DNA from: Sulfurirhabdus autotrophica
GTDB taxonomy: Bacteria > Pseudomonadota > Gammaproteobacteria > Burkholderiales > SMCO01
Assembly (NCBI RefSeq): GCF_004346685.1
Contig: NZ_SMCO01000006.1
Coordinates: forward strand, 62,001-126,000
DNA length: 64,000 nucleotides
Direction: 5' to 3'
Shown here: positions 26,957 through 37,800 of the stretch, one piece after another
Layout of the letters: each line of letters opens with the position of its first letter
Position numbering within the stretch: the stretch's first letter is position 1
Made by a program: the position numbers and the translations under genes
The notes under the pieces: model-generated
Database searches by the model: none
The model's input: only the letters and a program-made list of their open reading frames with translations
What the model was told of the DNA's origin: nothing

Positions 26957-28197
26957 TAGTAGAGCATCTCCGAAAATGAAATAAACTTGACCCTATCCCC
27001 ACGCGCGACTGTTTTACCTGATGGGATATCCAGCACGCCATCCGCCCAGACTGTTGAGGTAAGCACACCCGAGCCCTGATGAGGATAAATAGTGGCGGTG
27101 GTTTCACCATCTTCAGCCTGTGATAGCTGAGCCCGTAGAAATTCGCGACGCCTATCTGGCTTAGGCCATTCAAAATCCGCACGTACCATACAGCTTCTGG
27201 GCATGACATTTTTCACACCCTGGCAACTCAGGATAAATGGCCGCACAAACAGGCAAAATGTGACTAATGCAGAAACAGGATTGCCAGGCAACCCAATAAA
27301 GGAAGCCTTATTGACGTTTCCGTATGCAAGTGGCTTACCCGGTTTCATGGCAATACGCCACATTTCAAGTTTACCCAAGCGCTCCACCGCTGCTTTGACG
27401 TAATCTTCTTCTCCAACCGACACGCCACCACTGGTCACTACCAGATCGGCATTTTGGCTGGCTTGCTGCAAGACTTCTACCGTGGCCTCCAAATTATCCG
27501 GAACAATGCCTAAATCTGTTACCTCGCATCCCAGTGCCTGCAAAAGCCCGGTAAGACTAAAGCGATTGGAATTATATATTTGGCCGGGTGCCAGTGATTC
27601 ACCTGGCATGACGATCTCGTCTCCGGTAAAGAACATGGCCACTCGCAATTTTCGAAATACTGGCAATTTGGCAATACCAACAGAAGCCGCCAACCCCATT
27701 TCCTGTGGGCGGATGCGCGTACCAGGGGCCAATATTTCTGCACCCGTTGCAATATCTTCCCCTGCGCGCCGTATGTTCTGACCCGCGACTGGCTTTACGT
27801 TAATCGTGACTGTATCCCCTTCAGCAGTGCACTCTTCCTGCATCACTACGGCATCTGCACCAAGCGGAATGGGCGCGCCGGTAAAAATGCGCGCTGCTGT
27901 GCCTGCTTTTAAGGTTTCGCCTACCGTGCCAGCTGGAATACGTTGAGAAATTGGGAGGGATTTTCCACCATCCATTACTAAATCAGTACAGGCAATGGCA
28001 TAACCATCCATGGCGCTATTATCCAGCGGGGGAACATGTAAACTGGAAATTTGTGCCTGCGCCAGCACACGCCCCAAAGTTGCTCTGGTTTCAAGGTGCT
28101 CAATTTCGGTAACAGGGCGCGCTTGCGCCAGCAAATAGCTTAATGCCTCGTCCATACTTAACATGGCAGGTCTTTTAGTAGGGATACTCTCGCTCAT
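26956..28197 (-). CDS. moeA: Molybdopterin molybdotransferase
   Basis: 413 residues. Motifs include SMDEALSYLLAQARPV, PPLDNSAMDGYAIA, RIFTGAPIPLGADAVVMQEE, RRAGEDI, LVVTSGGVSVGEEDYVK and FIGLPGNPVSALVTF. MoeA inserts molybdate into adenylated molybdopterin. It overlaps mobB by 4 bp. Confidence 0.96.
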   Translation of the reverse strand: MSESIPTKRPAMLSMDEALSYLLAQARPVTEIEHLETRATLGRVLAQAQISSLHVPPLDNSAMDGYAIACTDLVMDGGKSLPISQRIPAGTVGETLKAGTAARIFTGAPIPLGADAVVMQEECTAEGDTVTINVKPVAGQNIRRAGEDIATGAEILAPGTRIRPQEMGLAASVGIAKLPVFRKLRVAMFFTGDEIVMPGESLAPGQIYNSNRFSLTGLLQALGCEVTDLGIVPDNLEATVEVLQQASQNADLVVTSGGVSVGEEDYVKAAVERLGKLEMWRIAMKPGKPLAYGNVNKASFIGLPGNPVSALVTFCLFVRPFILSCQGVKNVMPRSCMVRADFEWPKPDRRREFLRAQLSQAEDGETTATIYPHQGSGVLTSTVWADGVLDIPSGKTVARGDRVKFISFSEMLY

Positions 28198-28688
28198 TTC
28201 AATTCCAAATAATTCAAAATAAAATCGGCCACAATGTGTGGTTGGTTTATATCTAATATGGGCAAATCAGTAACGACTTCACTATCAGTAGCAATCGCTA
28301 CAATGTGTGAATCTTCAGGGTAAAGTAGCGGCTTATTGTTCTCTGCACGATATATTTCCAGTTTTGGTATCGGTTCTTTTTTAAAACCTTCTACCAGAAC
28401 CAGGTCGCATTTTGAAAAATGGGTAAGCAGTTCATCCAAAGAAGGTTCAGCTTCATCTCTCAATTCATGCATCAACGCCCAACGGTTCCCAGATGCAACA
28501 AGCACCTCGGCACACCCTGCTTTTCTGTGTCGGTAGGAATCTTTACCAGGCTGATCAATATCAAAATCATGATGAGCATGCTTGATGAGCGAAACACGCA
28601 ACCCTTTTGAAAGCAATACGGGAATCAATTGCTCAATCAAGGTCGTCTTGCCGCTGCCGGAAAAACCGGCAAATCCAAATATTTTCAT
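28194..28688 (-). CDS. mobB: Molybdopterin-guanine dinucleotide adapter protein
   Basis: 164 residues, a P-loop GTPase with Walker A GFSGSGKTTLIEQLIP, SLIKHAHHDFDID and LVLVEGFKKEPIPKLEI. MobB supports MobA in forming the guanine dinucleotide form of the cofactor. It is the first gene of the minus-strand mobB-moeA-moaD-moaE-modE-modABC operon. Confidence 0.93.
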   Translation of the reverse strand: MKIFGFAGFSGSGKTTLIEQLIPVLLSKGLRVSLIKHAHHDFDIDQPGKDSYRHRKAGCAEVLVASGNRWALMHELRDEAEPSLDELLTHFSKCDLVLVEGFKKEPIPKLEIYRAENNKPLLYPEDSHIVAIATDSEVVTDLPILDINQPHIVADFILNYLELK

Positions 28689-29037
28689 TTTTCTGCTTCC
28701 ATTAAATAAGCAGAGAGCAATCTATTGGCTATTCCAAACATGCTCGTTAAAAAATTAAACTCATCACTCATAGAGATATCATTTTAAGAAGAAATAAAAA
28801 AATGAACTGCACCTTTCAATGTATTGCCAGAAAACAATTTCCGCTACTACCCCTCTGGTCTACCTACTTAGAGATATAGGCAATTCTGATCTGATCAACT
28901 AGACTTCAAACACAACGAAAGCCGCATCACCATTTACTAATATTTGGAACGAATCATAATTAGTGTTATATTCTGACGTATATAACGCTTAATTTCCAGT
29001 CAAACAAGCAAAAGGCCAGTATGTTGGTGTTAACCAC
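28689..29037. other. Divergent control region of the molybdenum genes
   Basis: 349 bp between mobB (minus) and moaA (plus), with no gene. It is AT-rich and contains one near-perfect ModE box close to moaA. I saw no clear Moco riboswitch and no second box near mobB. Confidence 0.6.
28964..28987. promoter_or_regulatory. ModE box
   Basis: GTTATATT (28965-28972), six bases, then TATATAACG (28979-28987). This is close to the known ModE operator (CGTTATATT, spacer, TANATAACG). It lies 50 bp before the moaA ATG, at a position to repress moaA or to control both divergent units. Confidence 0.75.
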
Positions 29038-30027
29038 ATGACTATTAACAACAAAGATCTGATAGACCGCTTTGGAAGACGCATTGAATACCTGCGTTTA
29101 TCAGTGACGGATCGTTGTGATCTGCGCTGCACTTATTGCATGCCGGAAGGTTTTACTGACTTTGAAGAACCTGAACATTGGCTGACTTTTGACGAAATTG
29201 AGAGACTGGTATCTATATTTGCCAAACTCGGTTTGAAACGTCTCCGTCTTACAGGTGGCGAACCCCTGCTTCGACGTAATCTGACAGAACTGACTAGCCG
29301 TTTGAGCTCCCTGCCTGGCATTGAAGATCTCTCTCTGAGTACCAACGCTACACAACTAAATAAACATGCTGTCGCCCTGAAGGAATCCGGAGTAACCCGC
29401 CTTAATATCAGCCTGGATTCTTTGCGCCCCGAACGAGTTGAACAAATCAGCGGACGTCCGGTACTGGATAAAGTGATCAAAGGGATAATGGCGGGCAAGG
29501 ATGCAGGATTTTCGCCCATCAAGATCAACATGGTGGCAATGAAAGGCACTAACGACGATGAAATAGACGACATGGTGGCGTTTTGCATCGAGCATGGTTT
29601 TACCCTGCGCATGATCGAAGCCATGCCGATGGGTGATACAGGACGTAACACGCAGTTTCTGGATTTGCAGCCCATTAAACAGCGCTTGCAAGAACGCTTT
29701 GGTTTGATTGACGGGGTATTCCCCGGCGGCGGGCCAGCACGCTACCTGAAATCTCCTGATGGAAAATTCAGCATTGGATTCATTACGCCCATTTCCCAAC
29801 ACTTCTGTGAAACTTGCAACCGGGTGAGACTATCAGTCGATGGCACGCTATATATGTGCCTGGGTCAGGAAGAAAAATTTGATTTCCGGACATTACTGCG
29901 TGGTGGAGCAAGTGATCAGGAAATTACAGAAGCCATTCTTACTGCGATTAATTTAAAACCGGAAAAACATGAATTCCGTGAACAACCTCAGAAACTGGTG
30001 CGTTTCATGTCCATGACGGGCGGCTAA
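29038..30027 (+). CDS. moaA: GTP 3',8-cyclase (radical SAM)
   Basis: 329 residues. The N-terminal radical-SAM cluster is CDLRCTYCMPEG (CxxxCxxC), followed by LRLTGGEPLLRRNL. The second 4Fe-4S site is in FCETCNRVRLSVDGTLYMCLG. The protein ends in Gly-Gly (MTGG), required for activity. With MoaC it makes cyclic pyranopterin from GTP, the first step of Moco synthesis. It is divergent from the rest of the pathway. Confidence 0.97.
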   Translation: MTINNKDLIDRFGRRIEYLRLSVTDRCDLRCTYCMPEGFTDFEEPEHWLTFDEIERLVSIFAKLGLKRLRLTGGEPLLRRNLTELTSRLSSLPGIEDLSLSTNATQLNKHAVALKESGVTRLNISLDSLRPERVEQISGRPVLDKVIKGIMAGKDAGFSPIKINMVAMKGTNDDEIDDMVAFCIEHGFTLRMIEAMPMGDTGRNTQFLDLQPIKQRLQERFGLIDGVFPGGGPARYLKSPDGKFSIGFITPISQHFCETCNRVRLSVDGTLYMCLGQEEKFDFRTLLRGGASDQEITEAILTAINLKPEKHEFREQPQKLVRFMSMTGG

Positions 30028-30036
30028 ATCCGAGCG

Positions 30037-31062
30037 TTATAAACGACTCGCCACCAAAGCGGCACCCAGCAATCCCACTTTTTCATTCACAATCACATTC
30101 ACTGGTATATTGGAAAGCATTTGCTTATAGCGTCCTTTATCCAGAAATGTCTGCATAAAACCGCCTGACTTTATCCTGTCAATAATCTTTGGCGCAATAC
30201 CGCCCGCTACGTAGACGCCGCCTTTCGTCAACAGTGTCAACGCCAAATTTCCGGCCTGAGCACCATAAATCTTCACAAACAGATCCAAAGCTTCAGATGC
30301 CAGCGGGTCCTTTCCTGAGAGTGCAAACGCAGCAATCGCAGCGGCTGCATCACCTGCTTGCATGGCCTGTTTCAACTCAAGTGGTGGCTGGCTCACATTG
30401 TTTTGAAGTAAAAATTCATAAATAGCCACCAAACCCGAGCCTGACAAAATACGCTCATAGGAAACATGTCCGAAAATATTGCGCAAATAGCGTAACAAGG
30501 TGGACTCAAGTTCATCAGCTGGCGCAAAATCCACGTGACCGCCTTCTGAAGGAAAAACCTGATAGTGATCACCGCACAAGGTTAAAAAACACACTCCCAA
30601 ACCTGTGCCTGCCCCAAGTACAACACGCGGCCCTTGGGCTTCCAGATGTCCTTGTTGAAGCGTTACAAAATCATGCACATCCAATGCTTCAATGCCATAA
30701 CCAACCGCTTCAAAGTCATTGATCAACTTTACATTAGTAAACTCACAGGCTTTAGCGATCTCATCCGCATCCAGAGACCAGGTTAGATTGGTTAATTTGG
30801 CAAAGCGACCATTGATCGGGCCAGCCACACCAAAACAAGCTGAGTCAATTTTTCGTTGGGGATTTTCTACTGAAGAAAGAGCTTGCATTAGCTCCTGCAC
30901 CATGGGAACAATACTAGAATAAGCTGCACTACTAAACCGTTGCTCATGCACCACACGAACCTGATTACCTGTGACTTCCGCCACCAAAAGTAACGTTTTA
31001 GTACCGCCGATATCACCGGCCAGAATTAATTTACCAGCTTGATTAGAGTGTTGTACTGTCAT
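30037..31062 (-). CDS. glk: Glucokinase
   Basis: 341 residues. The ATP site LAGDIGGTKTLLLV, FGVAGPINGR, LINDFEAVGYG, VLGAGTGLGVCFL and SEGGHVDFAP are the Glk family motifs. It phosphorylates glucose with ATP in the cytoplasm. It is convergent with moaA (9 bp apart). The eCIS cluster ends 66 bp upstream of its start on the same strand. Confidence 0.94.
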   Translation of the reverse strand: MTVQHSNQAGKLILAGDIGGTKTLLLVAEVTGNQVRVVHEQRFSSAAYSSIVPMVQELMQALSSVENPQRKIDSACFGVAGPINGRFAKLTNLTWSLDADEIAKACEFTNVKLINDFEAVGYGIEALDVHDFVTLQQGHLEAQGPRVVLGAGTGLGVCFLTLCGDHYQVFPSEGGHVDFAPADELESTLLRYLRNIFGHVSYERILSGSGLVAIYEFLLQNNVSQPPLELKQAMQAGDAAAAIAAFALSGKDPLASEALDLFVKIYGAQAGNLALTLLTKGGVYVAGGIAPKIIDRIKSGGFMQTFLDKGRYKQMLSNIPVNVIVNEKVGLLGAALVASRL

Positions 31063-31128
31063 GCTTACGATTATGCCACAGCAATTCCTCTATATGAAAG
31101 ATTACATACTTGTAAATCCTTCTTGCAT

Positions 31129-32547
31129 TTAAGAAGAGGGAATACACTGAAGCGAATTAATTTCGCAGCGGCAATCCCGCCCTGGCTGGCCTTCGCCAAG
31201 TTCCAGAAACAGTGGCGCGTAGTAATGCCGCGGCCCATGTGGTTCAATGGCTACCGGCAAGCTATTTGCACCTGGTTCTTTCGGCCACTCGACATCACCA
31301 GTGGCAACGCGAGCAGGTATGAGCCAGTAGTCTCCTGTGCGGTATTCCCCTCCTTCTTTACTAAACCAGATCTGTACCCCATCTTCCAGATTAATCCAGC
31401 CAATACCGAGTCCTGCGTTGCTGTTATCCTGATCGTTGATCTCCAACGCACCACCCAAATCCGGGTCGCCTTGATGATCCCAGCGGCGGAGCAACGGGTG
31501 GCTGGTTAAGCTGTCTGTCTCGACATAGGTCGGCCCGTGTGACACAGCCCATTTAAGGGTAACGGTAAGCGTATCCCGATCGACAGACTCCACTTGAGCA
31601 AGGGGTCCCGACTGACCACCCATGACCACATTATCGTCAATGGCTTCTACCCAGTCTCCCTGTTTGAGCCCAAGGCAGTTATCCCGGCCCAGGTTTTCAA
31701 GAGTTGCTGTGGTATCGGAGAGCGTAAGAATCGGGAATGTCACTGAGCCATTTTCTCGCGACCATTTGAATGTCGCTGAGGTGGCAGGGTTATCGGTAGC
31801 AAAACCTCCACGATGCACTTCTACGCGATAAAGCTGATTTTCGGCACCGCGGTAGCGTGATTCGGGAGATATCACGCACAAATCTGTAACGGGTTTTTCC
31901 TGGAGGGCGCGTGCCCTAAGCTTTGGAAGTTGGCGTGAGAGCAGTGTATCCAGTGATTGGCAATCGAAGGCCTGATCGAAGTTTTCGGGCCGCAGCAGGG
32001 CTTTTACCTGCCACACAACCTGAGCACGTGTGCACGTGTCTGGCCCACCCAAGGCTACTTCACGAATATGGTCGTCCTCGACGTAGGTAATGTGTCTTTC
32101 CCACACATCAAGGTAAGCGAGCAAAGCTTTGTTCTTGAGATTTTCTAATTTGATCTCTTCAGGAAAGTACAGGTAGCCTGTTTGCTCTGTGTAAAGAATG
32201 GCCTGGAGGTTCTCTACCAACACACCCTGCACGTAATATCGGCCCGTGCCGATTGCTGCATCCCCTTCTTCCACCTTTTTTCTCAGGGCTTCGCGCCGGA
32301 CAGGATCCGGTTCCATGGCATCTATTTTAGCAATATTGTCTTTGGTAATGAGGTCGAAGCCCATGGCATTTGCCGGCCCGGCATAGGGCCCCAGAATGTC
32401 TTTTGCCAGCGTGTGAAGATAGTGCAGCAGTATAGAAGTCTGCTCGTTCCAGTCAGCATCTACCTGGACTCTGCCCTGTTGCATGAGCACACGACTGAAG
32501 TGCTTGGCAGCATCAAAGGTATCGCGCGTGAAATCGCCTTTCATCAT
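31129..32547 (-). CDS. DUF6519 eCIS-associated protein
   Basis: 472 residues opening MKGDFTRDTFDAAKHFSRVLMQQGRVQVDADWNEQ, the DUF6519 signature found in eCIS clusters. The body alternates short beta motifs (GRYYVQGVLVEN, YLDVWERHITYVEDDHIREVALGGPDTCTRAQVVWQV) without catalytic residues. It is the last gene of the cluster. AGGAG lies before the first two ATGs (32547, 32544), so the start is ambiguous by one codon. The position after the baseplate genes suggests a fibre or baseplate accessory; this is inference. Confidence 0.8.
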   Translation of the reverse strand: MMKGDFTRDTFDAAKHFSRVLMQQGRVQVDADWNEQTSILLHYLHTLAKDILGPYAGPANAMGFDLITKDNIAKIDAMEPDPVRREALRKKVEEGDAAIGTGRYYVQGVLVENLQAILYTEQTGYLYFPEEIKLENLKNKALLAYLDVWERHITYVEDDHIREVALGGPDTCTRAQVVWQVKALLRPENFDQAFDCQSLDTLLSRQLPKLRARALQEKPVTDLCVISPESRYRGAENQLYRVEVHRGGFATDNPATSATFKWSRENGSVTFPILTLSDTTATLENLGRDNCLGLKQGDWVEAIDDNVVMGGQSGPLAQVESVDRDTLTVTLKWAVSHGPTYVETDSLTSHPLLRRWDHQGDPDLGGALEINDQDNSNAGLGIGWINLEDGVQIWFSKEGGEYRTGDYWLIPARVATGDVEWPKEPGANSLPVAIEPHGPRHYYAPLFLELGEGQPGRDCRCEINSLQCIPSS

Positions 32548-32554
32548 ATTTCTC

Positions 32555-34885
32555 CTAATTTACAAACAGAATGCCGGCTTCCATTCCCGCCGGTGTGTAT
32601 TCCTCAAGTCGCACACGAAGATTTGCCTCTCGTTGCGGCTGATAAAGATCGTGAAACGCGCCCATCTCCGATTCATCATCGGCACCACGTTTGATTTCAG
32701 TGGCACAGTCGCAAGCCAACTGACAATAAGCCGGAGTGCCGTATCGCGTGCTGGTGAATCGCGGTCGCACGCGGGTGCGCGTCAGTTGCCGGGCATCTGC
32801 TATCATCGCGTCTGTGAGCGGTGGGTCGGTAACTTGACGTGGCGCAGTGAGCAGCATTTCCTCGGCGGCCTGTTCAGCAGTTTCAGACTGACATCGATGT
32901 CGGCGCGGCGTGCGGGAACCTTGGGTAACGTAGCAATAGCGTATGCAGCCGAGCTGACGCCGCCCGACCATCAGGTGGCTCATGAAAATGGTATTCTCAG
33001 CCAATAGGATCGCATGGGTGTTCACCTCGCCGATCACTGTGCTGCGTAAAATACTTATCTGTGCAAACGCGAGTGGCAGATTGGCGGCTCCGATTGCTGT
33101 GCGGCTTTCGCTTGTGGCATCGACGATACTGTCGGAGATAGCAATTTCCACCGGGTCGGTTTGCGCTTCATCAGCTACCACTTCGATAGAACCGATGATG
33201 CTGTGCTCGATGGTGATCTTCGCGCCAGTGTAAAGTAGCTCCAGACTGGGTTCATTGGGTCTGCGTGGTTCGCAGTCGCACTCGATACCCCAGCCGGGGA
33301 CAAGCGTCACATGGCGTAAAGTGACGTCGCATAAATCACCTTCAGCAAAACGTTCCGGCTCATTGCGGTCGGGACCCACAACCTGCATTCCCCGGCCCGT
33401 TACCAAAATTCCATCCAGTGTGAAACGGCTTGCTCGCTTGCCGGAAACCGTAAAGGCGTCAGGATGCTCAGTCATGTAATCAAGCAGACGAATTACTGGC
33501 CGTGTGCGATTAGCAGCGCGTAGTTGAAGGCTTTCCCCGGCTTCGAGTTCAATCGCAATCGGCTCGCTGTACGCACCGCTGTCCTGGATCTCGATCACCG
33601 CGGCACGCAGTCGTTCTTTGTCTTCAAGCCATTTTTCCAATTCCGTCGGGTCACCGGGTTCAGGCCCCAGATCCTGTTGGTCCTGACGCCATTTCTTGAA
33701 TGCAGCGTTGATAGTCGCGAATGTGCCAGCCTCTGGTTTGTCCTTGGTCACTGAATAGAGGCTGAATGCCACCGGCCGTGAAAGCGGCCGGTCGTACTCA
33801 CCCCCACCCATATTGGCGCTAAAAGCATAATGATAGGTCACCCACACGCCGCGCTTGGGCAACTGACCAGTAGGAAAGGCAATGCGACCGCGCACGGGAT
33901 CAACTGCAATTTGCCCACGATGTGCTCGGTAGCGCCAATCGGAAAGATCAGCAGGAATTACATATTGGGCTGGCACCGGTTGTGGCGCGTTCTTGGTCGG
34001 CCAATCCGGTGCATAGATGACGAGACTTTCGCTCTCGCCATAGAATATACCCGATACCTGAGTCTTGAGCGGACGCAGGCTGATACGTTGCTCTAAACTG
34101 CGCCGCCGGATCGGTATAGGCAGGTTGATTTCATCTGCAATATGCTTGGGCTCGGTTTCCGGCTCTGCTTTCGTATAAAGCGGCGTATCATGGCCCAATA
34201 CGCTGAAAGTGAAACATTGCGGCCCCGCAGTTTCCAGACAATATGCGGGTGCGTGCGTGACAGAATAAACTTTCAGCCGCCAGATGAAAACACCCACGCT
34301 GGGAATATTGTAACGACCAAGACTGCGATGGGAGATTGTCCGGCGCACGTCCACAGAGTGCGCGAGTGGATCAAACGGCCCATCCACCAGGTCAAGCTTG
34401 AGCCCGTTGCGCAAGTTGACTGTACGTGCCTGGCTAAGCCGCTGGTGGTTGAGATGCTGCTGCCAACCAAGCAATGCATAGAACCCCACCGCGCGCGCCG
34501 GCCAACCGGCAACATCGTTCGCCAACACCTCCAATAGTGAGAGCGTGCCTTTTCGCCGACGAAAACCTAATGTATTGGCCACTTCGCGCCGTGGTATCAG
34601 CATGTGATTGCGACTGCGTCCTTGCGGCGAATCTGCTTCTACGGAGGAATCGCCGGCTTCGTGAACCGGGCGATAGCCAATAAGGTCGCCTATGTAAGGA
34701 ACAACCCAGTCTTCACACGTTTCAATAAACCAGTTCTCATACAGTTGTGCAATATCGTCCTCGACAACATTGACTTGTTCATTGATGACCCTGAGCAGTG
34801 CGCGCAGCGGGTAATTTCGTTCAGCATCACGCATGCGATGCACGACGGGTAGCAGTTCATAGAGGCGGTCGAGAGAGAGGCTCAT
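32555..34885 (-). CDS. gpI-like tail protein fused to a beta-helix-like region
   Basis: 776 residues. Residues 1-135 resemble tail protein I baseplate components (MSLSLDRLYELLPVVHRMRDAE, LYENWFIETCEDWVVPYIGDLIGY). The middle and C-terminal parts (about 430-640) have short repeated turns typical of right-handed beta-helices (ITIEHSIIGSIEVVADEA, IAISDSIVDATSES, ISILRSTVIGEVNTHAI), then a conserved-looking tail (LRVRLEEYTPAGMEAGILFV). It probably sits at the baseplate periphery and may contact targets. It overlaps the 1207-aa baseplate gene by 4 bp. Confidence 0.75.
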   Translation of the reverse strand: MSLSLDRLYELLPVVHRMRDAERNYPLRALLRVINEQVNVVEDDIAQLYENWFIETCEDWVVPYIGDLIGYRPVHEAGDSSVEADSPQGRSRNHMLIPRREVANTLGFRRRKGTLSLLEVLANDVAGWPARAVGFYALLGWQQHLNHQRLSQARTVNLRNGLKLDLVDGPFDPLAHSVDVRRTISHRSLGRYNIPSVGVFIWRLKVYSVTHAPAYCLETAGPQCFTFSVLGHDTPLYTKAEPETEPKHIADEINLPIPIRRRSLEQRISLRPLKTQVSGIFYGESESLVIYAPDWPTKNAPQPVPAQYVIPADLSDWRYRAHRGQIAVDPVRGRIAFPTGQLPKRGVWVTYHYAFSANMGGGEYDRPLSRPVAFSLYSVTKDKPEAGTFATINAAFKKWRQDQQDLGPEPGDPTELEKWLEDKERLRAAVIEIQDSGAYSEPIAIELEAGESLQLRAANRTRPVIRLLDYMTEHPDAFTVSGKRASRFTLDGILVTGRGMQVVGPDRNEPERFAEGDLCDVTLRHVTLVPGWGIECDCEPRRPNEPSLELLYTGAKITIEHSIIGSIEVVADEAQTDPVEIAISDSIVDATSESRTAIGAANLPLAFAQISILRSTVIGEVNTHAILLAENTIFMSHLMVGRRQLGCIRYCYVTQGSRTPRRHRCQSETAEQAAEEMLLTAPRQVTDPPLTDAMIADARQLTRTRVRPRFTSTRYGTPAYCQLACDCATEIKRGADDESEMGAFHDLYQPQREANLRVRLEEYTPAGMEAGILFVN

Positions 34886-37800
34886 TGCTTGATCTCCTGC
34901 AAAATCAGCGTGTCGGGCACTTCGGGTGAGAGATAAGCAACTTGCGCCGGCAGCAGCACCCCCTGGTCGAACCGGGCGACCTCGATGAAGATACGGTCTT
35001 TCAGCGTGAGTCCGCTTGCCGTAGGGATAGTGAAACCTGCAAGAATAGTTGCTTCTGAAATGGTGTCAAATACGTCCACATCCACATAAACGACACCAGG
35101 CACTGCCTGGATAGTTTTGATTGCATCGGCCAGTAACAGGTCCTGCCCGAGATCAACATTATTGAAACTGAAGGCATCGATTAACGCGCCGCGCACCTTG
35201 GGCTCCAGCGTCTCCCATTGATAGTCAGGATGGACGCGTATATTTGCGCTGATCACCAGCGCCAGCCGCTCCCGTACTGCAAGCGTGATGGGCAGATATT
35301 GATCGCCAAAGCGATGCAGGGCGTCGAACAGGTTACGATAGAGGTCCGAGGTTTCATCGATGGGAATATCGTCCACCCCGGCAATGGTGACGTGCACACG
35401 CTCCTGCCGGCCATTGGTAAGGCGTGCGGACGTGGCTTTACCAACACCGCCGAATGTGCGGGAAAAGTCGGCATAGTCTGGTGTTGATACCAGACGGTCG
35501 AGCGCCATGAGCGCGAGGGGAATATTTTTGCGTGCCTGATCACGCGGTTCTTTGTCTGCACCGCCGGATGAACGGATGGGGTTGTTCACCTCGATTACGC
35601 CCAGGGGTCGCGTATTGAGCAACGCGATCTGTCCAGCCTTAACGTTGCCGGGCTTACCGATACCATTTCGGAAAACAGCTTTGATAGACTCTTGTCCCGA
35701 AGGCAACCTCGAACCATGTACACCATTGCCAAACACGACGGTGGTCTTTCCCGCGTCGTCGGTGCTGGTGATGAAATTACGGTCATTTGGGCCGATGGCG
35801 GCAAGGCTATCCACTTCGTGCCACTCCACATCATTTACACGCACCTGAAGCGTGCTAGCAATACCGGAGGTGGTAGCTGCAGAGGTGTAAGTCAAAGGCG
35901 ATTGCTTCAACGTGAACTGCTGCAACGAAAGTGTCGCATCACCTGCACCCAGTGTTTCCTGACGGGTCTCTCCGTGCGTGGCTTTAGCCACATTCCCATA
36001 TATGCGCACCGTGTCGCGCTTGTAGCAATAGGCAATCTGTGCAGACAACTGGATAAACGTATGCGTCGTGTCGCCAGGCCTGGGGATAGAAATATCTCCA
36101 TCAAAACTACGAGATTGGCTCACATCCTGCCGCACTGCGGACAGCATGACCCTCTCCACGGCCTGCACGCCAGGCACTACTTCGCCGTTAGCATCCAGAA
36201 TGTCACTGCGTTCACCTGCAATAATAAGCCAGCGCCCTGCATCCAACCCATCGTAGAGTCCATCCAGCTCGATCTCCACTCCGCAGATGGGGTCGCTGAT
36301 GGGTTCGTCAGCCAATGCCAATCCTTCACTCAGCACATGGACAGCAGTGGCGCGGAACACCGAGAGCAGCACATCGTTGGCAGTAAGCCAGTTATCCTGC
36401 AACGTCAGTAAAGTGGACTTGCCCGTCAGACCATAATCTGCCTTCGCAATGGTCTGGACCTGGATAACACGTGTAACTAGCGAAGTGTTTTGGTCTGCTC
36501 GCTCGATCAGCACCCAACTACCCGGTATGATCTGTTCGTAGGCAGTATCCAGCGGGACAACGTTAAGTGGCGGCGGCTGCAGCGAAGCGGCGTTGACGGT
36601 TACAACATCACTGTCCAATCGTCGGCTGGTGATCCAGTCGATGGAAAGTCGATCTGTGTCCGTGTCTTCCTGGATGCGTTGATCGCGTTGCATGTCAAAC
36701 TTGTTATTTCCAACAGTCAATGCAAGCTGGTCTGTGCTAAGCTCGATAGCCGTATTATGCGTTGTAAGGGCCGTAAATTCGACAGACATGCTAATGAAAA
36801 CAGTATTCCCCAGGTCTACAAACTTGGCGCTAACTACAACCTCTGTGAATTGGGCCCATTGAATGGTTTGCTTAAAATCATTCCCCTTAAGCTGTAATAA
36901 CCATGTATAACGCTCGGAACCACGTTGGCCGGACACATGCAAGGTATTCGACACCCTTATGAACTGAATGCTGGTAGCCACTGAACCGTCAAGGGGCCAT
37001 TCTTCCTGCCCAATCACGCGACCGTCTTCATCCACTATGGCTTTCAATGGAGCATTGTAGCCAAAAGGTGCCACTTTGAGACGCAGCGCATAGACTTCGC
37101 TAGGATCGACAGGGGCAACAGCGACGTTGTTCCAGGCAGCATATAGCGTTGACGCGGCCGACGGTACTAGACTGGCAATCAAGCGCGGCAGGGTATCGCT
37201 GCTGGGAGCGAAGGATCGACTCACGTTGCGCGCCAGGTTCGTAGCGTTTGGAGGCGGTAATGAGGGCGCTTTGCCTAGATCTACAAGCATGCTCCCTAAC
37301 TGCGTGCCGGGTAAAACGATATTTCCTAGAGTATCAGATGTGCCCGTACTTGCTGCTGAAGGCACTGCCATTGCCTTGGCTCTGGCGAATGGTACGACTT
37401 TACTCTCTAGTTCCATTATGAAAGCGCTAATCCAAGGTTCAAGCCGGTTATACCCTCCCTCCTTCGCAATTTTCTGTTGCTCGCGTAGCCGAGGCAGAAA
37501 ATTTTTATGCATTTCCGCCAGTAACTGCTGCCCGGAACTCCCTGCTTTTATCGCATCAATCATTTCGCTCATCAGCGCCTGCACATAGCGCGCCATCTCG
37601 CTATCGGCCGTCACTTTGAACTTTTCAAGGTTTGAAAACTCAGTGGCGATATTTTTCGTACGTGCCAGAATCTGGCCCGATTCCAACGCGAATATTTGAG
37701 TCGGCATGAGCGGTACAATCGAAACGCGGGTGCGATCCTTGCCGGTGATCGGATTCGCCGCAGGCATCGGATTCACCTCAAGCACGCGGAATGGCGCGAT

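Noticed and set aside
32483-33007. 174-codon plus-strand open frame at the DUF6519/gpI junction
   Set aside because: Antisense to two well-supported genes; no ribosome binding site or motif.
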